Source: an uncultured Prevotellaceae bacterium
GTDB lineage: Bacteria; Bacteroidota; Bacteroidia; Bacteroidales; Bacteroidaceae
DNA length: 64,000 nt
NCBI GenBank assembly: GCA_900319385.1
Contig: ONOG01000008.1
Span: forward strand, 22,296 to 86,295
Direction of reading: 5' to 3'
A model generated the notes under the pieces. That model was not told where the DNA came from. It saw only the letters and a list, made by a program, of their open reading frames with translations, and did no database searches. Below are positions 33,417-42,400 of this stretch, one piece after another (position 1 is the stretch's first letter; each line of letters opens with the position of its first letter). Both the position numbers and the translations under genes were made by a program.

Positions 33417-35405
33417 CTACTTCTTGATGCGCCACATGACGAATGTCTTGGCGGGAACGGAAGTCGTTTGGGTCGGTGCCGTTACCGTCACGTTCTGAGT
33501 GGTGGGGATGTAGGCATTGGGCTGGTCGAGGGTGTTTTCGCCGTCGAGGTTGGCAGCGGTGAAGATGGTGCGGGTGGCTTCGTGGCTGCCCTTCATGCCC
33601 TTGAGGTTGAGGGTCACGTCCTGTGCCTTGTCGCCGACGTTGACCACCTTGACAATCACTGTGTTCGTGGCCTTTTCATAGACAGCCGAGGCGAAGAGTC
33701 CGTCCTGGTCGTCGTTGCCGGCGACGGGCTTGCCGTTCATAGTGAGCTGGAGCACGTTGTCGCCCTTGTTGTTGGCGTAGAGGCTCTGCACGTGCCATGA
33801 GCAGGTGCGGAAGCTCTTGAGGTTGTCGTACCAGATCATGTCGGGACGCCACTGCCAGCCGTCAACATGGGCGAAGAGGGGAGCGTAGGTGGCCATGTGA
33901 ACCACGTCGGCATTGCGTTCGACGCCTGTGAGGAAGGCAGCCTCGAGCAGGGCAGCGTTGAAGTGGTTCCACTTCTTGCCGCGTCCGTGGCAGGCATATT
34001 CGCCAGCGAAGACCTTCGGACCCTTGCGGTCGTAGTTGTCGTAGCGGTTACCGCTCTTGAGAAACCACGATTCGGGGCGGTAGAAGTGCTCATCGACGAG
34101 GTCGGCGCCCAGACGCTTCATCTCTGGCCAGAGGTAGTCGAAGTCCTTGCCCTCGCTGTTCGGGCCACTGGTGCCGATGATCTTGATGTTCGGATATTTG
34201 GCGCGAACCTGCTTGATGAAGGGTTCGAGGTTTTCGGGATAGATCGTGTCCCACTGCTCGTTGCCGATGGCGACAAACTTGAGGTTGAAGGGGGCAGGGT
34301 GACCCATGTCGGCGCGGAGCTTGGCCCAGACGTTCTTCGCAGGGTCGCCGTTAGCGAACTCGATGAGGTCGAGCACGTCGTCGATGTAGGGCTGAAGTTG
34401 GTCAACGGGGACGTGGGCGTCGGAGCGGTGCGAGCCGTTCTGGAACTCACAGGCGAGGCCTACGCTGAGCACGGGCAGGGGTTCGGCTCCGATTTCCTCG
34501 CTGAGCAGGAAGTATTCGTAGAAGCCCAGACCGTACGACTGATGGTAGTCGGGGAAGTAGCGGTAGGTGAACGTGTTCTCCCAACGGTTCTTGTTGATGG
34601 GACGGTTCTCGACGGGACCTACGCTGTTCTTCCACTGGTAGCGCTGGTCGAGCGTCGTGCCTTCGACGATGCAGCCGCCCGGGAAACGGAACACACCCGG
34701 GTGGAGGTCGGCGAGAGCCTGGGCAAGGTCCTTACGCATGCCGTTCTCGTGTCCTTTCCAAGTGTCAACAGGGAAGAGCGAGATGTGCTCCACGTCCATC
34801 GTGCCGCTGCCCGACGAGCCGTTCTCATTGCAGAGCATCAGACGCAGGTTGGCGTGGCTGGCGGTGCGGGTCGATTTGATGACCACCGTATATTTCTTCC
34901 AGTCCTTCGAATCGACAACGATGTCGTTGCTTGTGAACTCCTGGTGTTCCTCCATCGTGCTCTGGTTGACCAGCTGCACGCGTAGCATCTGCTTCCGTCC
35001 GTCGGGCACACGGGCATAGAGCGAGAAGCGATACTCGGCATCCTTCTCGACGCCGATGCCGAAGAAGCCCTCGTTCTGCAGTCCGGTCCACTTGTCACGG
35101 TGTCCGGCCGAGAGCAGGCGTACGTAGTGAGGATTCTTGTCGAAAGGACCGTCGTTCTTGACCTCCAGACGGCCGAAAGCGTCCCAGCCCATCAGCGGGT
35201 CGGGCGTGAACTCGAACGAGCGGTTCTTCACCAGTTCGCCGTACAGACCTCCGTCGGCAGCGTAGTTGATGTCCTCGAAGAAAATGCCGTACATCGTCTT
35301 CTGAATCGGTGCGCCGAGCTTCTTGGTGTTGATGTCGAACGTGTGTGTTTGTGCCTGTGCAGTGAGCGCGCAAAGCAGGCAGAGTGCACTGAGAATCTTT
35401 TTCAT
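33417..35405 (-). CDS. Alpha-L-arabinofuranosidase, GH51
   Basis: A 662-residue secreted enzyme (signal peptide ends at AQAQ, about residue 19) that cleaves terminal alpha-L-arabinofuranose from arabinan or arabinoxylan. Catalytic acid/base Glu383 lies in AIGNEQWD and the nucleophile Glu469 in VFAGEYACHG. A carbohydrate-binding-like beta insert precedes the barrel (about residues 90-215), and the C-terminal beta domain ends normally. An upstream open frame to 35654 lies within the neighbouring gene and is rejected. It follows the GH128-like gene by 22 bp, so they form one operon. Confidence 0.92.
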   Translation of the reverse strand: MKKILSALCLLCALTAQAQTHTFDINTKKLGAPIQKTMYGIFFEDINYAADGGLYGELVKNRSFEFTPDPLMGWDAFGRLEVKNDGPFDKNPHYVRLLSAGHRDKWTGLQNEGFFGIGVEKDAEYRFSLYARVPDGRKQMLRVQLVNQSTMEEHQEFTSNDIVVDSKDWKKYTVVIKSTRTASHANLRLMLCNENGSSGSGTMDVEHISLFPVDTWKGHENGMRKDLAQALADLHPGVFRFPGGCIVEGTTLDQRYQWKNSVGPVENRPINKNRWENTFTYRYFPDYHQSYGLGFYEYFLLSEEIGAEPLPVLSVGLACEFQNGSHRSDAHVPVDQLQPYIDDVLDLIEFANGDPAKNVWAKLRADMGHPAPFNLKFVAIGNEQWDTIYPENLEPFIKQVRAKYPNIKIIGTSGPNSEGKDFDYLWPEMKRLGADLVDEHFYRPESWFLKSGNRYDNYDRKGPKVFAGEYACHGRGKKWNHFNAALLEAAFLTGVERNADVVHMATYAPLFAHVDGWQWRPDMIWYDNLKSFRTCSWHVQSLYANNKGDNVLQLTMNGKPVAGNDDQDGLFASAVYEKATNTVIVKVVNVGDKAQDVTLNLKGMKGSHEATRTIFTAANLDGENTLDQPNAYIPTTQNVTVTAPTQTTSVPAKTFVMWRIKK

Positions 35406-35427
35406 GCGATTTTGGTTTTTAGGTGAG

Positions 35428-38400
35428 TTATTGAATAAGGAATTTCTTTCCGTTCCGTATGTAGAGGCCTTTCGGCATTTGCCCGACGTCCGGCGTCCGA
35501 TGCCCGACGAGTCGCCCCTGCAGGTCGAAGACCTTGTCGTCGGTTTTTTGTACTTCGTACTTTGTACTTTGTACTTCCTCGATGTTGTCATAGACGATTT
35601 CGTCGGGCAGGCAGTAGAGGATGAAGTGATCGACGCTCCACCAGGCAGTGGCATCGGCGTCGGCCGAGGCCGTGACGATGATTTGGTCGCCCTGCTGCAC
35701 CCTGAAGCTGTGGGTATAGAGTCGTTGCCAGCCGTATCTGTATGTCGATTCGGGGTCGGTCTGTTCGCCTGTTCCCAAACCCTCGGCGCTGTAGTCGGTC
35801 GCTCGGTCGCCGCTCACGACGGTGGCTGTGAGTCGGAAGGGGATGCCGGCCTTGGCGCGCATACAGGCGCAGAGCCGGTAGCGGCCTGCGGGCGGGTAGG
35901 GGATGACTTGCGAGAGATGGCTGTGCAGCGCACCGCTCTGCCACCGGTCCCAGTAGGGGTTGGTGGCCGAGCCGTTCCAGCCCTGACTGGTCATGGGGTT
36001 GAGGTTTTGGTATTCCCAGCCGTACATATCGTGTCGCGTGCATTGGGGGTTGGCGATGAGCATGGAGGCGTTCAGCCATTCGGTGGTGGACGGCGTGAAG
36101 AAACTGCAAAGGAGCTCGTCGTGCCGGTTACGCTGGACGTGCAGGAATGCAGCCTCGCTCATTTCGAGGACATCGGCGGCGGGTCCGAGGTATTGGAGCC
36201 GGAAGTTGTCGGCACCTGCGCGGCGTGCTGTCATCGGGGCGATGTTCTTGATGCCGATGCGCAGCTGTCCGTCGCCGACGAGAATCTGGTCGATGGTGGT
36301 CGCTTGGTTCGGGTCGAGGTCGGTGTCGTCGGTGACAGGCGAGAAGTATTCCACTCCCTCGGCCTGGGCATACAGCCCGACCGCACCGTTCACCGTGGCG
36401 TCGTCCACGCCGTCGGTCGAGTTGAAGCACAGCGCACTGAGCCGGTAGATGCCAGGGCGCAGGTGGTCGAGTTCCTGGTAGTAGTCGAAGTACATGCCAT
36501 CGGGGTCTGCGCTCCATGCCTCCAGGCAGGTGTTGCCGTCGGGGTCACGGGTCGCACCCTTGTCGGCACTGCGCAGGCAGGTCCATCCTGCTATGTCGTC
36601 TGAGTCGTGCACCAGTATCTTTCCGTTTTGGACATAGGCAAGCTCCACCTCGTCGCTGCTCACGTCGTCGCCGAAGAGCGTCGTGCTCTCGATGCAGTAC
36701 GAGTCCGTCTCGGGGTCGAAGTCGCTGAGAGGCAGCGTGAGGCTGAAGGTCGGCTGGTCGAAGAGCGAACGGTCGTCCACGGACAGCAGAGTGCTGACGG
36801 TCCCGTCGTCGGCGATGCGCCGCAGGACATACGTGTCGGTGCAGTCGCCGTTGGGGTTCGTCATGACGAACGTGAGGGTGTTGGGCTGGCCTTCCACCTC
36901 CTCGTCGAGCACGCAGTTCAGTTCTGCCTTCTGCGGCGCCGGACGCTCCCATCGGGGCACGCACTGCATGTCGGCGCGGAAGGCAAAGTCGGTTTGGCAG
37001 TCGCGATAGACGCGCCCTGCCGGCGTCAGCACTCCGTCGTCGCCGACGAGGCGGCGCGAGGCTGTCTGCCACTGATAGTAGCTATATCGTTCGACAAAGG
37101 GGCACCGCTCCAGCATCTCCTGAATCTCCATCACGGCTGCACGGTTCTTCTCCAGCCGCGCGTCGGGGTCGGCAGGCCAAGGTTCGCTCGTCTGAGCACC
37201 TCCGTATGCCCATTCCGTAATCCAGATGGGGCGGTGCGTCGTCTCGTAGATTTCCCTCAGAACACGGTACCACGCCTCCGGTCCGTTCGCCTCGTTGGGC
37301 CCCCAGTAGGCGTGCAGGGCGACGAAGTCGCAGCGAGAAGCCTGTTGGTCGCACAGCCTGACGTAGTTGTAGAGCCAGTTGAGGTCGGTCGGTGCAGGCG
37401 AACCGATGCGCAGGCCGTCAGCTGTCAGTTGCGGCAACAGCTCTGCAGCCTGCTGGGGGCTGATTACCCCGCCGCAGCCGCACACCGACGCGTTGTGTCG
37501 CGCCGGATGGTCGGGCTCGTTGAGGCCGAGCAGACACGTCGCCGTGCGCCAGTCGTCGGCATCCCCCGCCAGCTCGCTGTCCAGGTGCGGCAGCATGGGC
37601 ACATACTCCGCATCCGGCGTCGAGCTGCGGTCGGCTGCCCATGTGTAGAACCATCCCGCGTGCAGACGCTGCGCCTGACGGAGCATCGTTTCCTCGTCCT
37701 CGGTCGAGCACCATCCCCTCTTTCCGACGTATTGCCACGGACGGATGTTCACCGAAGTGACGCGGCGATCCAGCGCCTCGGGCAGTAGGTCGATTACCAA
37801 GTCGCTGTGGTCAGCCACAAAGACGCGGCTGTAGCCCCCTCCGTCGGCTTCGGTCGAGAGCGTGGCCATGTAGCCCCGCCGCAGCACGAAGCTGCGCATC
37901 GCGTTGCCGTTCGCGCCCAGGTCGGCATGATTTCGGCACGTCAGACTGAACGACGTCCCGCCGCGGCCTGTGTCGCAGTAGCCGGTCATAGCCGCTCCGC
38001 CAAGCGTGAACGGCATGACCACCGCCCCGTCGAGCCAGACAGCCACCCGCACGTTCACACCGTTGACCGACGGACGCCCCATGAAGCGGATGTGCGGCAG
38101 ATAATCGGCTATCACCTCGCTCGGGCTGACATGCTCCAGCACCACCCATGCGGCTGGGCTCATCACCTCGAGTTGCCCCTCGGCGGTGAAGGGAACGTCG
38201 CCCATGAGGTGGATGTCGGCGAAGTCATACACCCTCACCGTGCTGCCGATTTGCCAGAAATCCCTCTCCGGCCGGCCCTGCGCATTGGTGAACACGTCAG
38301 TGCGGGCAGCACGGAGCGACGCCTCGTAGCCCTCGTCCAGGGCTGGAAACACGCTCCAGCGCGCACGGCCCGAAGCCTGCAGGTCGTAGCGGACGGGAAT

Positions 38401-38829
38401 CACGTCGGCCTCGGTCCAGTCGCAGCCCAGTCGGCGCGTGGGGGCCTTCATCGAGCAGACGACCCCACCCAGCCTCGTGTCCAGGCTCCACAGCCAGTCC
38501 AGACCCATTCCTCGTTCCTCAGACCATTCCACCACGCCCCGTTCGGCATCCGCAGCCTTCAGGTAGAAGCCCGTCTGCTCGTTGCGCAGTCGCCACATAC
38601 CCTTTGCCGCCGTAGCCTCGGCCACCACGATGCAAGCCGCCGACGCGTCGGCCCCTGCGGCATCCGTCAGCCGTGCCACGGCAGGCTCGTCGCCCACGCC
38701 GAGCACCAGCCCGTAGTAGTCGTTGCGGAGGTAGTAGCGCCCGCCGTCCGACATCTTGGCAGCCGCAGCCGTTGCCGTCAGCCAGCAGGTCAGCAGCGAG
38801 CAGAGGAATGTTCTGAAGTGGCGTGTCAT
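35428..38829 (-). CDS. Multidomain secreted glycoside hydrolase, GH128-like, with type IX-like tail
   Basis: A 1133-residue protein: signal peptide, a ricin-like or beta-rich region (about 25-190), a beta-sandwich region (200-380), and a glycosyl-hydrolase catalytic core related to GH128 endo-beta-1,3-glucanases (about 390-620). The core has GLNEPDH (Glu438, likely acid/base) and WITEWAYGG (Glu539, likely nucleophile). Further beta modules follow. The end, VFDLQGRLVG then MPKGLYIRNGKKFLIQ, is the short C-terminal tail Prevotella-type bacteria use for type IX-like secretion. The start at 38829 fits a -7 box at 38850-38857; the frame upstream to 38940 is ignored. Substrate specificity is not certain. 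Confidence 0.75.
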   Translation of the reverse strand: MTRHFRTFLCSLLTCWLTATAAAAKMSDGGRYYLRNDYYGLVLGVGDEPAVARLTDAAGADASAACIVVAEATAAKGMWRLRNEQTGFYLKAADAERGVVEWSEERGMGLDWLWSLDTRLGGVVCSMKAPTRRLGCDWTEADVIPVRYDLQASGRARWSVFPALDEGYEASLRAARTDVFTNAQGRPERDFWQIGSTVRVYDFADIHLMGDVPFTAEGQLEVMSPAAWVVLEHVSPSEVIADYLPHIRFMGRPSVNGVNVRVAVWLDGAVVMPFTLGGAAMTGYCDTGRGGTSFSLTCRNHADLGANGNAMRSFVLRRGYMATLSTEADGGGYSRVFVADHSDLVIDLLPEALDRRVTSVNIRPWQYVGKRGWCSTEDEETMLRQAQRLHAGWFYTWAADRSSTPDAEYVPMLPHLDSELAGDADDWRTATCLLGLNEPDHPARHNASVCGCGGVISPQQAAELLPQLTADGLRIGSPAPTDLNWLYNYVRLCDQQASRCDFVALHAYWGPNEANGPEAWYRVLREIYETTHRPIWITEWAYGGAQTSEPWPADPDARLEKNRAAVMEIQEMLERCPFVERYSYYQWQTASRRLVGDDGVLTPAGRVYRDCQTDFAFRADMQCVPRWERPAPQKAELNCVLDEEVEGQPNTLTFVMTNPNGDCTDTYVLRRIADDGTVSTLLSVDDRSLFDQPTFSLTLPLSDFDPETDSYCIESTTLFGDDVSSDEVELAYVQNGKILVHDSDDIAGWTCLRSADKGATRDPDGNTCLEAWSADPDGMYFDYYQELDHLRPGIYRLSALCFNSTDGVDDATVNGAVGLYAQAEGVEYFSPVTDDTDLDPNQATTIDQILVGDGQLRIGIKNIAPMTARRAGADNFRLQYLGPAADVLEMSEAAFLHVQRNRHDELLCSFFTPSTTEWLNASMLIANPQCTRHDMYGWEYQNLNPMTSQGWNGSATNPYWDRWQSGALHSHLSQVIPYPPAGRYRLCACMRAKAGIPFRLTATVVSGDRATDYSAEGLGTGEQTDPESTYRYGWQRLYTHSFRVQQGDQIIVTASADADATAWWSVDHFILYCLPDEIVYDNIEEVQSTKYEVQKTDDKVFDLQGRLVGHRTPDVGQMPKGLYIRNGKKFLIQ

Positions 38830-38849
38830 TGACTCGGTGATTCTTTCTG

Positions 38850-38857
38850 CAAATTTA
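38850..38857 (-). promoter_or_regulatory. -7 box of the GH128-GH51 operon
   Basis: CAAATTTA (minus strand TAAATTTG) lies 20 bp upstream of the GH128-like start codon. Confidence 0.5.
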
Positions 38858-39000
38858 GACATAATTTTTGAAAAACATCCTCTGTCGGAGAAATAATTTG
38901 CGAATTCCGTATCTGCACAGCCCCTTCCGTTCTCGGCCATGCAGCCGTCGAGACAGCCCCCGACTGCGTCCGAAAGTCAGCTGACGGGCCGAAAAAGCTC

Positions 39001-39152
39001 AAAATACCACTGATATTCTCAAAAATCTCAATGAAATTTCTACAAATCTCAATGGAATTTTCAAAAATCTCAATGATATTTTGACTTTTGTCCGCGCAGC
39101 AGCTGAGTCTGACCTGCGCAGCAGCTGAGTTTGATGCGCATAGCAGCCGAGT
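39001..39152. repeat. Composite element copy B: 21-bp array plus 22-bp GC-rich array
   Basis: AT-rich units start at 39004, 39025, 39046 and 39067 (exact 21-bp period; ATxxCA...TGA core), followed by GC-rich GCGCAGCAGCTGAGT units ending at 39108, 39130 and 39152 (22-bp period). The order is the reverse complement of copy A at 17076-17230. It occupies most of the divergent gap between the GH128-like and PL11 genes (38830-39410), where no gene is seen. Confidence 0.85.
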
Positions 39153-39326
39153 TTTTTCCTCGCAGAGGTGACGGAATCGCAGCCGACTCCGCTGCCTCGT
39201 ACCGCAAACTGCGGCTTTGCACAGTGCCATAATAATATAATCGGTGTGAACTCTGCGAAAAAGAATCTTATTATTGTGGATTCCTAAAGGTCGTTTGGCT
39301 GGCAGGAGTTGTTTTTTGTGCTCAGA

Positions 39327-39358
39327 TTTGGCTGTGTGGAAAAAAAGTCGTTAATTTG
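39327..39358 (+). promoter_or_regulatory. Probable promoter of the PL11 gene
   Basis: TTTG (39327-39330) and TTAATTTG (39351-39358) give a -33/-7 pair with 20-bp spacing; the -7 box deviates from TAnnTTTG at one position. Confidence 0.4.
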
Positions 39359-39410
39359 CAGAACGTTCTATCATTGAAACCAGACAAAACTAACTATTTA
39401 CACAACGAAA

Positions 39411-42400
39411 ATGAAAAAGCTTTTTCTATTGACCGCAGCCTTGCTGCTGACAACCTTTTCTGCCATGGCCCAGCGCCAGACGGACATCCTCGATCGTGGC
39501 CTTGTGGCTGTGCCTGGCCTTAGCGGAGGTAACTTCGTGAGCTGGCGCATCTTCGGCGAAGAGTACTACGGCTACACGTACAACCTGTATCGCGGCTCGA
39601 CCAAGATTGCATCGAACCTCAGCGTGTCGAACTTTGAGGATAGGAGCGGCAACGCCAACAGCACGTACCAGGTCGAGGTGCTCTATCGCGGCGAACCCGT
39701 GGGACGCTCGGAGAGTGTGAAGACATGGAGCGCACAGTACAAGCAGTTTGCCGTGGCAACGGTGGTGAACCGCAATGGTGTGGATGTGACGGCTCAGTAC
39801 AACATCAACGACATCGCGCTGGCCGACCTGACGGGCGACGGCGTGGCTGAGTTCATCGTCAAGCGCAACAACGGTGCCGACAATGACGACTCGGGTGTCT
39901 ATCCCGTGAGCAACACGACGACGTTCAACCATCTGGAAGTCTATAACATGGAGGGTGAGCGCCTGTGGTGGATCGACCTCGGACCGAACATGGTCAGCGG
40001 ACCCGACGAGCAGTATGACGCCGTGGGTTACGACTGGGACCAGGACGGTGCGGCTGAGGTGCTCATGCGCGGTGCAGACAATATGATCATCCACCATCCC
40101 GACGGTTCGGTGACAAACATCGGCAACATGAGCGTCAACACGCGCAACACCGTGAACCACGGCGATGCTAACGGCGCCTACACCAACTATGGCAATGAGT
40201 ACCTGCTCTACCTCGAAGGTGCGACGGGCAAGCCCTACAGCATCGGGTCGGGTTCGACACCGCTGTGGATGACCTACCCCCTGCCGCGCGGCAATGCGAG
40301 CGACTGGGGCGACGGCTATGGTCACCGCTCGACGAAGCACTACTTCGGCGCGCCGTTCATCGACGGTCGCAAGCCTTACATCTTCCTCGGACGTGGCTGT
40401 TACACGAAGCATCACTTCAAGACCTTCGAGGTGAACCCCGAGACACACAAACTGACGATGAAGTGGGAGTGGAAGAGTTTTGAAGGAAATTATTCTGACC
40501 CTTGGCAGGATCCTTGGTTTGGCAACGGCTACCACAACTTCGGTATCGCCGACGTCGATTGGGACGGCCGCGACGAAATCTGCTTCGGCTCGATGGTTAT
40601 CGACGACAACGGCAAGGGACTGCACACGACGGGCCTTGGACATGGCGACGCCCAGCACTGCGGCGACTTCGACCCTTATCGCCACGGTCAGGAAATCTTT
40701 GCCTGCAACGAGGACGAGCCGGCCATGAACTACCGCGACGGCACGACGGGTAAGATTTACTACCGCCTGCAATCGACCGGCGACGACGGACGAGCCCTCT
40801 GCGGAAACTTCTCGAACGACTACCCGGGTGCCATCGGACACTCGTCGCAGTCGGGCATCATCTCCTGCGTAGCCGACAAACCCATTGTCGGCGGTCCGGG
40901 CGGATTCACCAACAACTTCCGCATCTACTGGGACGGCGACCTGCTCGAGGAAGGCCTCGACGGTGCCAGCAGCCGCGAGGGTGCCAGCCGTGTGTTCAAG
41001 GCCAACGGCTCGAGCATATTTACGGCCGACGGAACGGCCAACTGCAACTGGACGAAGAACACGCCCAGTGCCACGGGTGACATCCTGGGCGACTGGCGCG
41101 AGGAAATCGTGGCACGCACCTCGGACAACAAGTACATCCGCATCTACACAACGAACTTCCCCACCGAATACCGCAACTATACGCTGTGGCACGACCACCA
41201 GTATCGACAGGGCATGGTGTGGGAGTCGATGGGCTACAACCAGCCGCCCCACGCCAGCTACTTCATCGGCGAACTGGAAGGCATCACCGTTACCCCGCCG
41301 CCCTACACGATGACGGGCCGCACGGAGATTGAGAACGGCGGCATCATCATGGGTGACTACAACGACCAGCAAATCATAGTCTGTGAAACTGCTAATACTG
41401 AAATATCTGTCAATGACGGCGCAGCACCCTACGTCACCATCTTTAATGTGCCCAGCTGGGTGCAGGGCACGAACAGCAACAAGACTGACGGAACGGGCAC
41501 AATCAACCGCACCTACTACAGCTGCAACGTCACAGGCGGCGCCTTTGCCGGCGGCATGCGTCTGGTGAAGCAGGGCGACGGCATCCTCAACCTGCCTGCC
41601 GTCGAGCAACACTATACGGGTCCGACCGACATCTGGGCCGGTACGGTCAACTTCGACGGACAGCTCAAACTCTCGTCGCTTTGGCTCAATCGTTTCGCCG
41701 AGCTCAATTCGAACGGCGGCCAGTTCCGCTCCATCAAGATGGAGTACGACGCCATGCTGCGCCCAGGCGGAGCTTCGACGGTCGGCACCGTGACCACCGA
41801 CTCGCTGTCGATGCGCTTCGGTTCGCGCGTCGTCTTCGACCTCTCAGCCTCAGCCAACGACCAGGTGAACATCGGCGTGCTGACGCTCGAAACCAAGGAC
41901 TGGGAGTACGGTCCGCAGTATCAGGCTCCTGTGTTTGAGTTTGTGCTGCCTGCACGCACCGAAATCGCCGAAGGCAAGTATTTGCTGGGCGAAGTCGGAG
42001 AGATCGCCGGCGCGATTGGCAACATTCGCATCGAGGGTCTGGGCACCAAGAAGAAGTCGTCGCTCGTCCACGAAGACGGCAAGCTCTATCTCGTAGTTTC
42101 CGACACGCGTCAGGCTGACTCCATCATCTGGAACGGCAATGTCGATAACGTCTGGGACTTTTTCAATACACAGAACTTCACCCTTGCCAGCAATCCGGAG
42201 GTGACCGACGAAACCTTCGTCACGGGCGACAAGGTGCTCTTCACCAGCGGAGCCAACAATTACACGGTTGAGCTGAAGGGCGAACTCGAAGCCGACTCCG
42301 TCATTGTCGATGCCGGTCGAAACTATTCATTCACAGGAACGGGCTCCATCATCGGACGCTCGAAACTCGTCAAGCGCGGCAATGGCACACTGACCGTCAA

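Noticed and set aside
39426..41612. 728-residue antisense frame over the PL11 gene
   Set aside because: Shadow of the lyase-coding strand, with no promoter or domain evidence.
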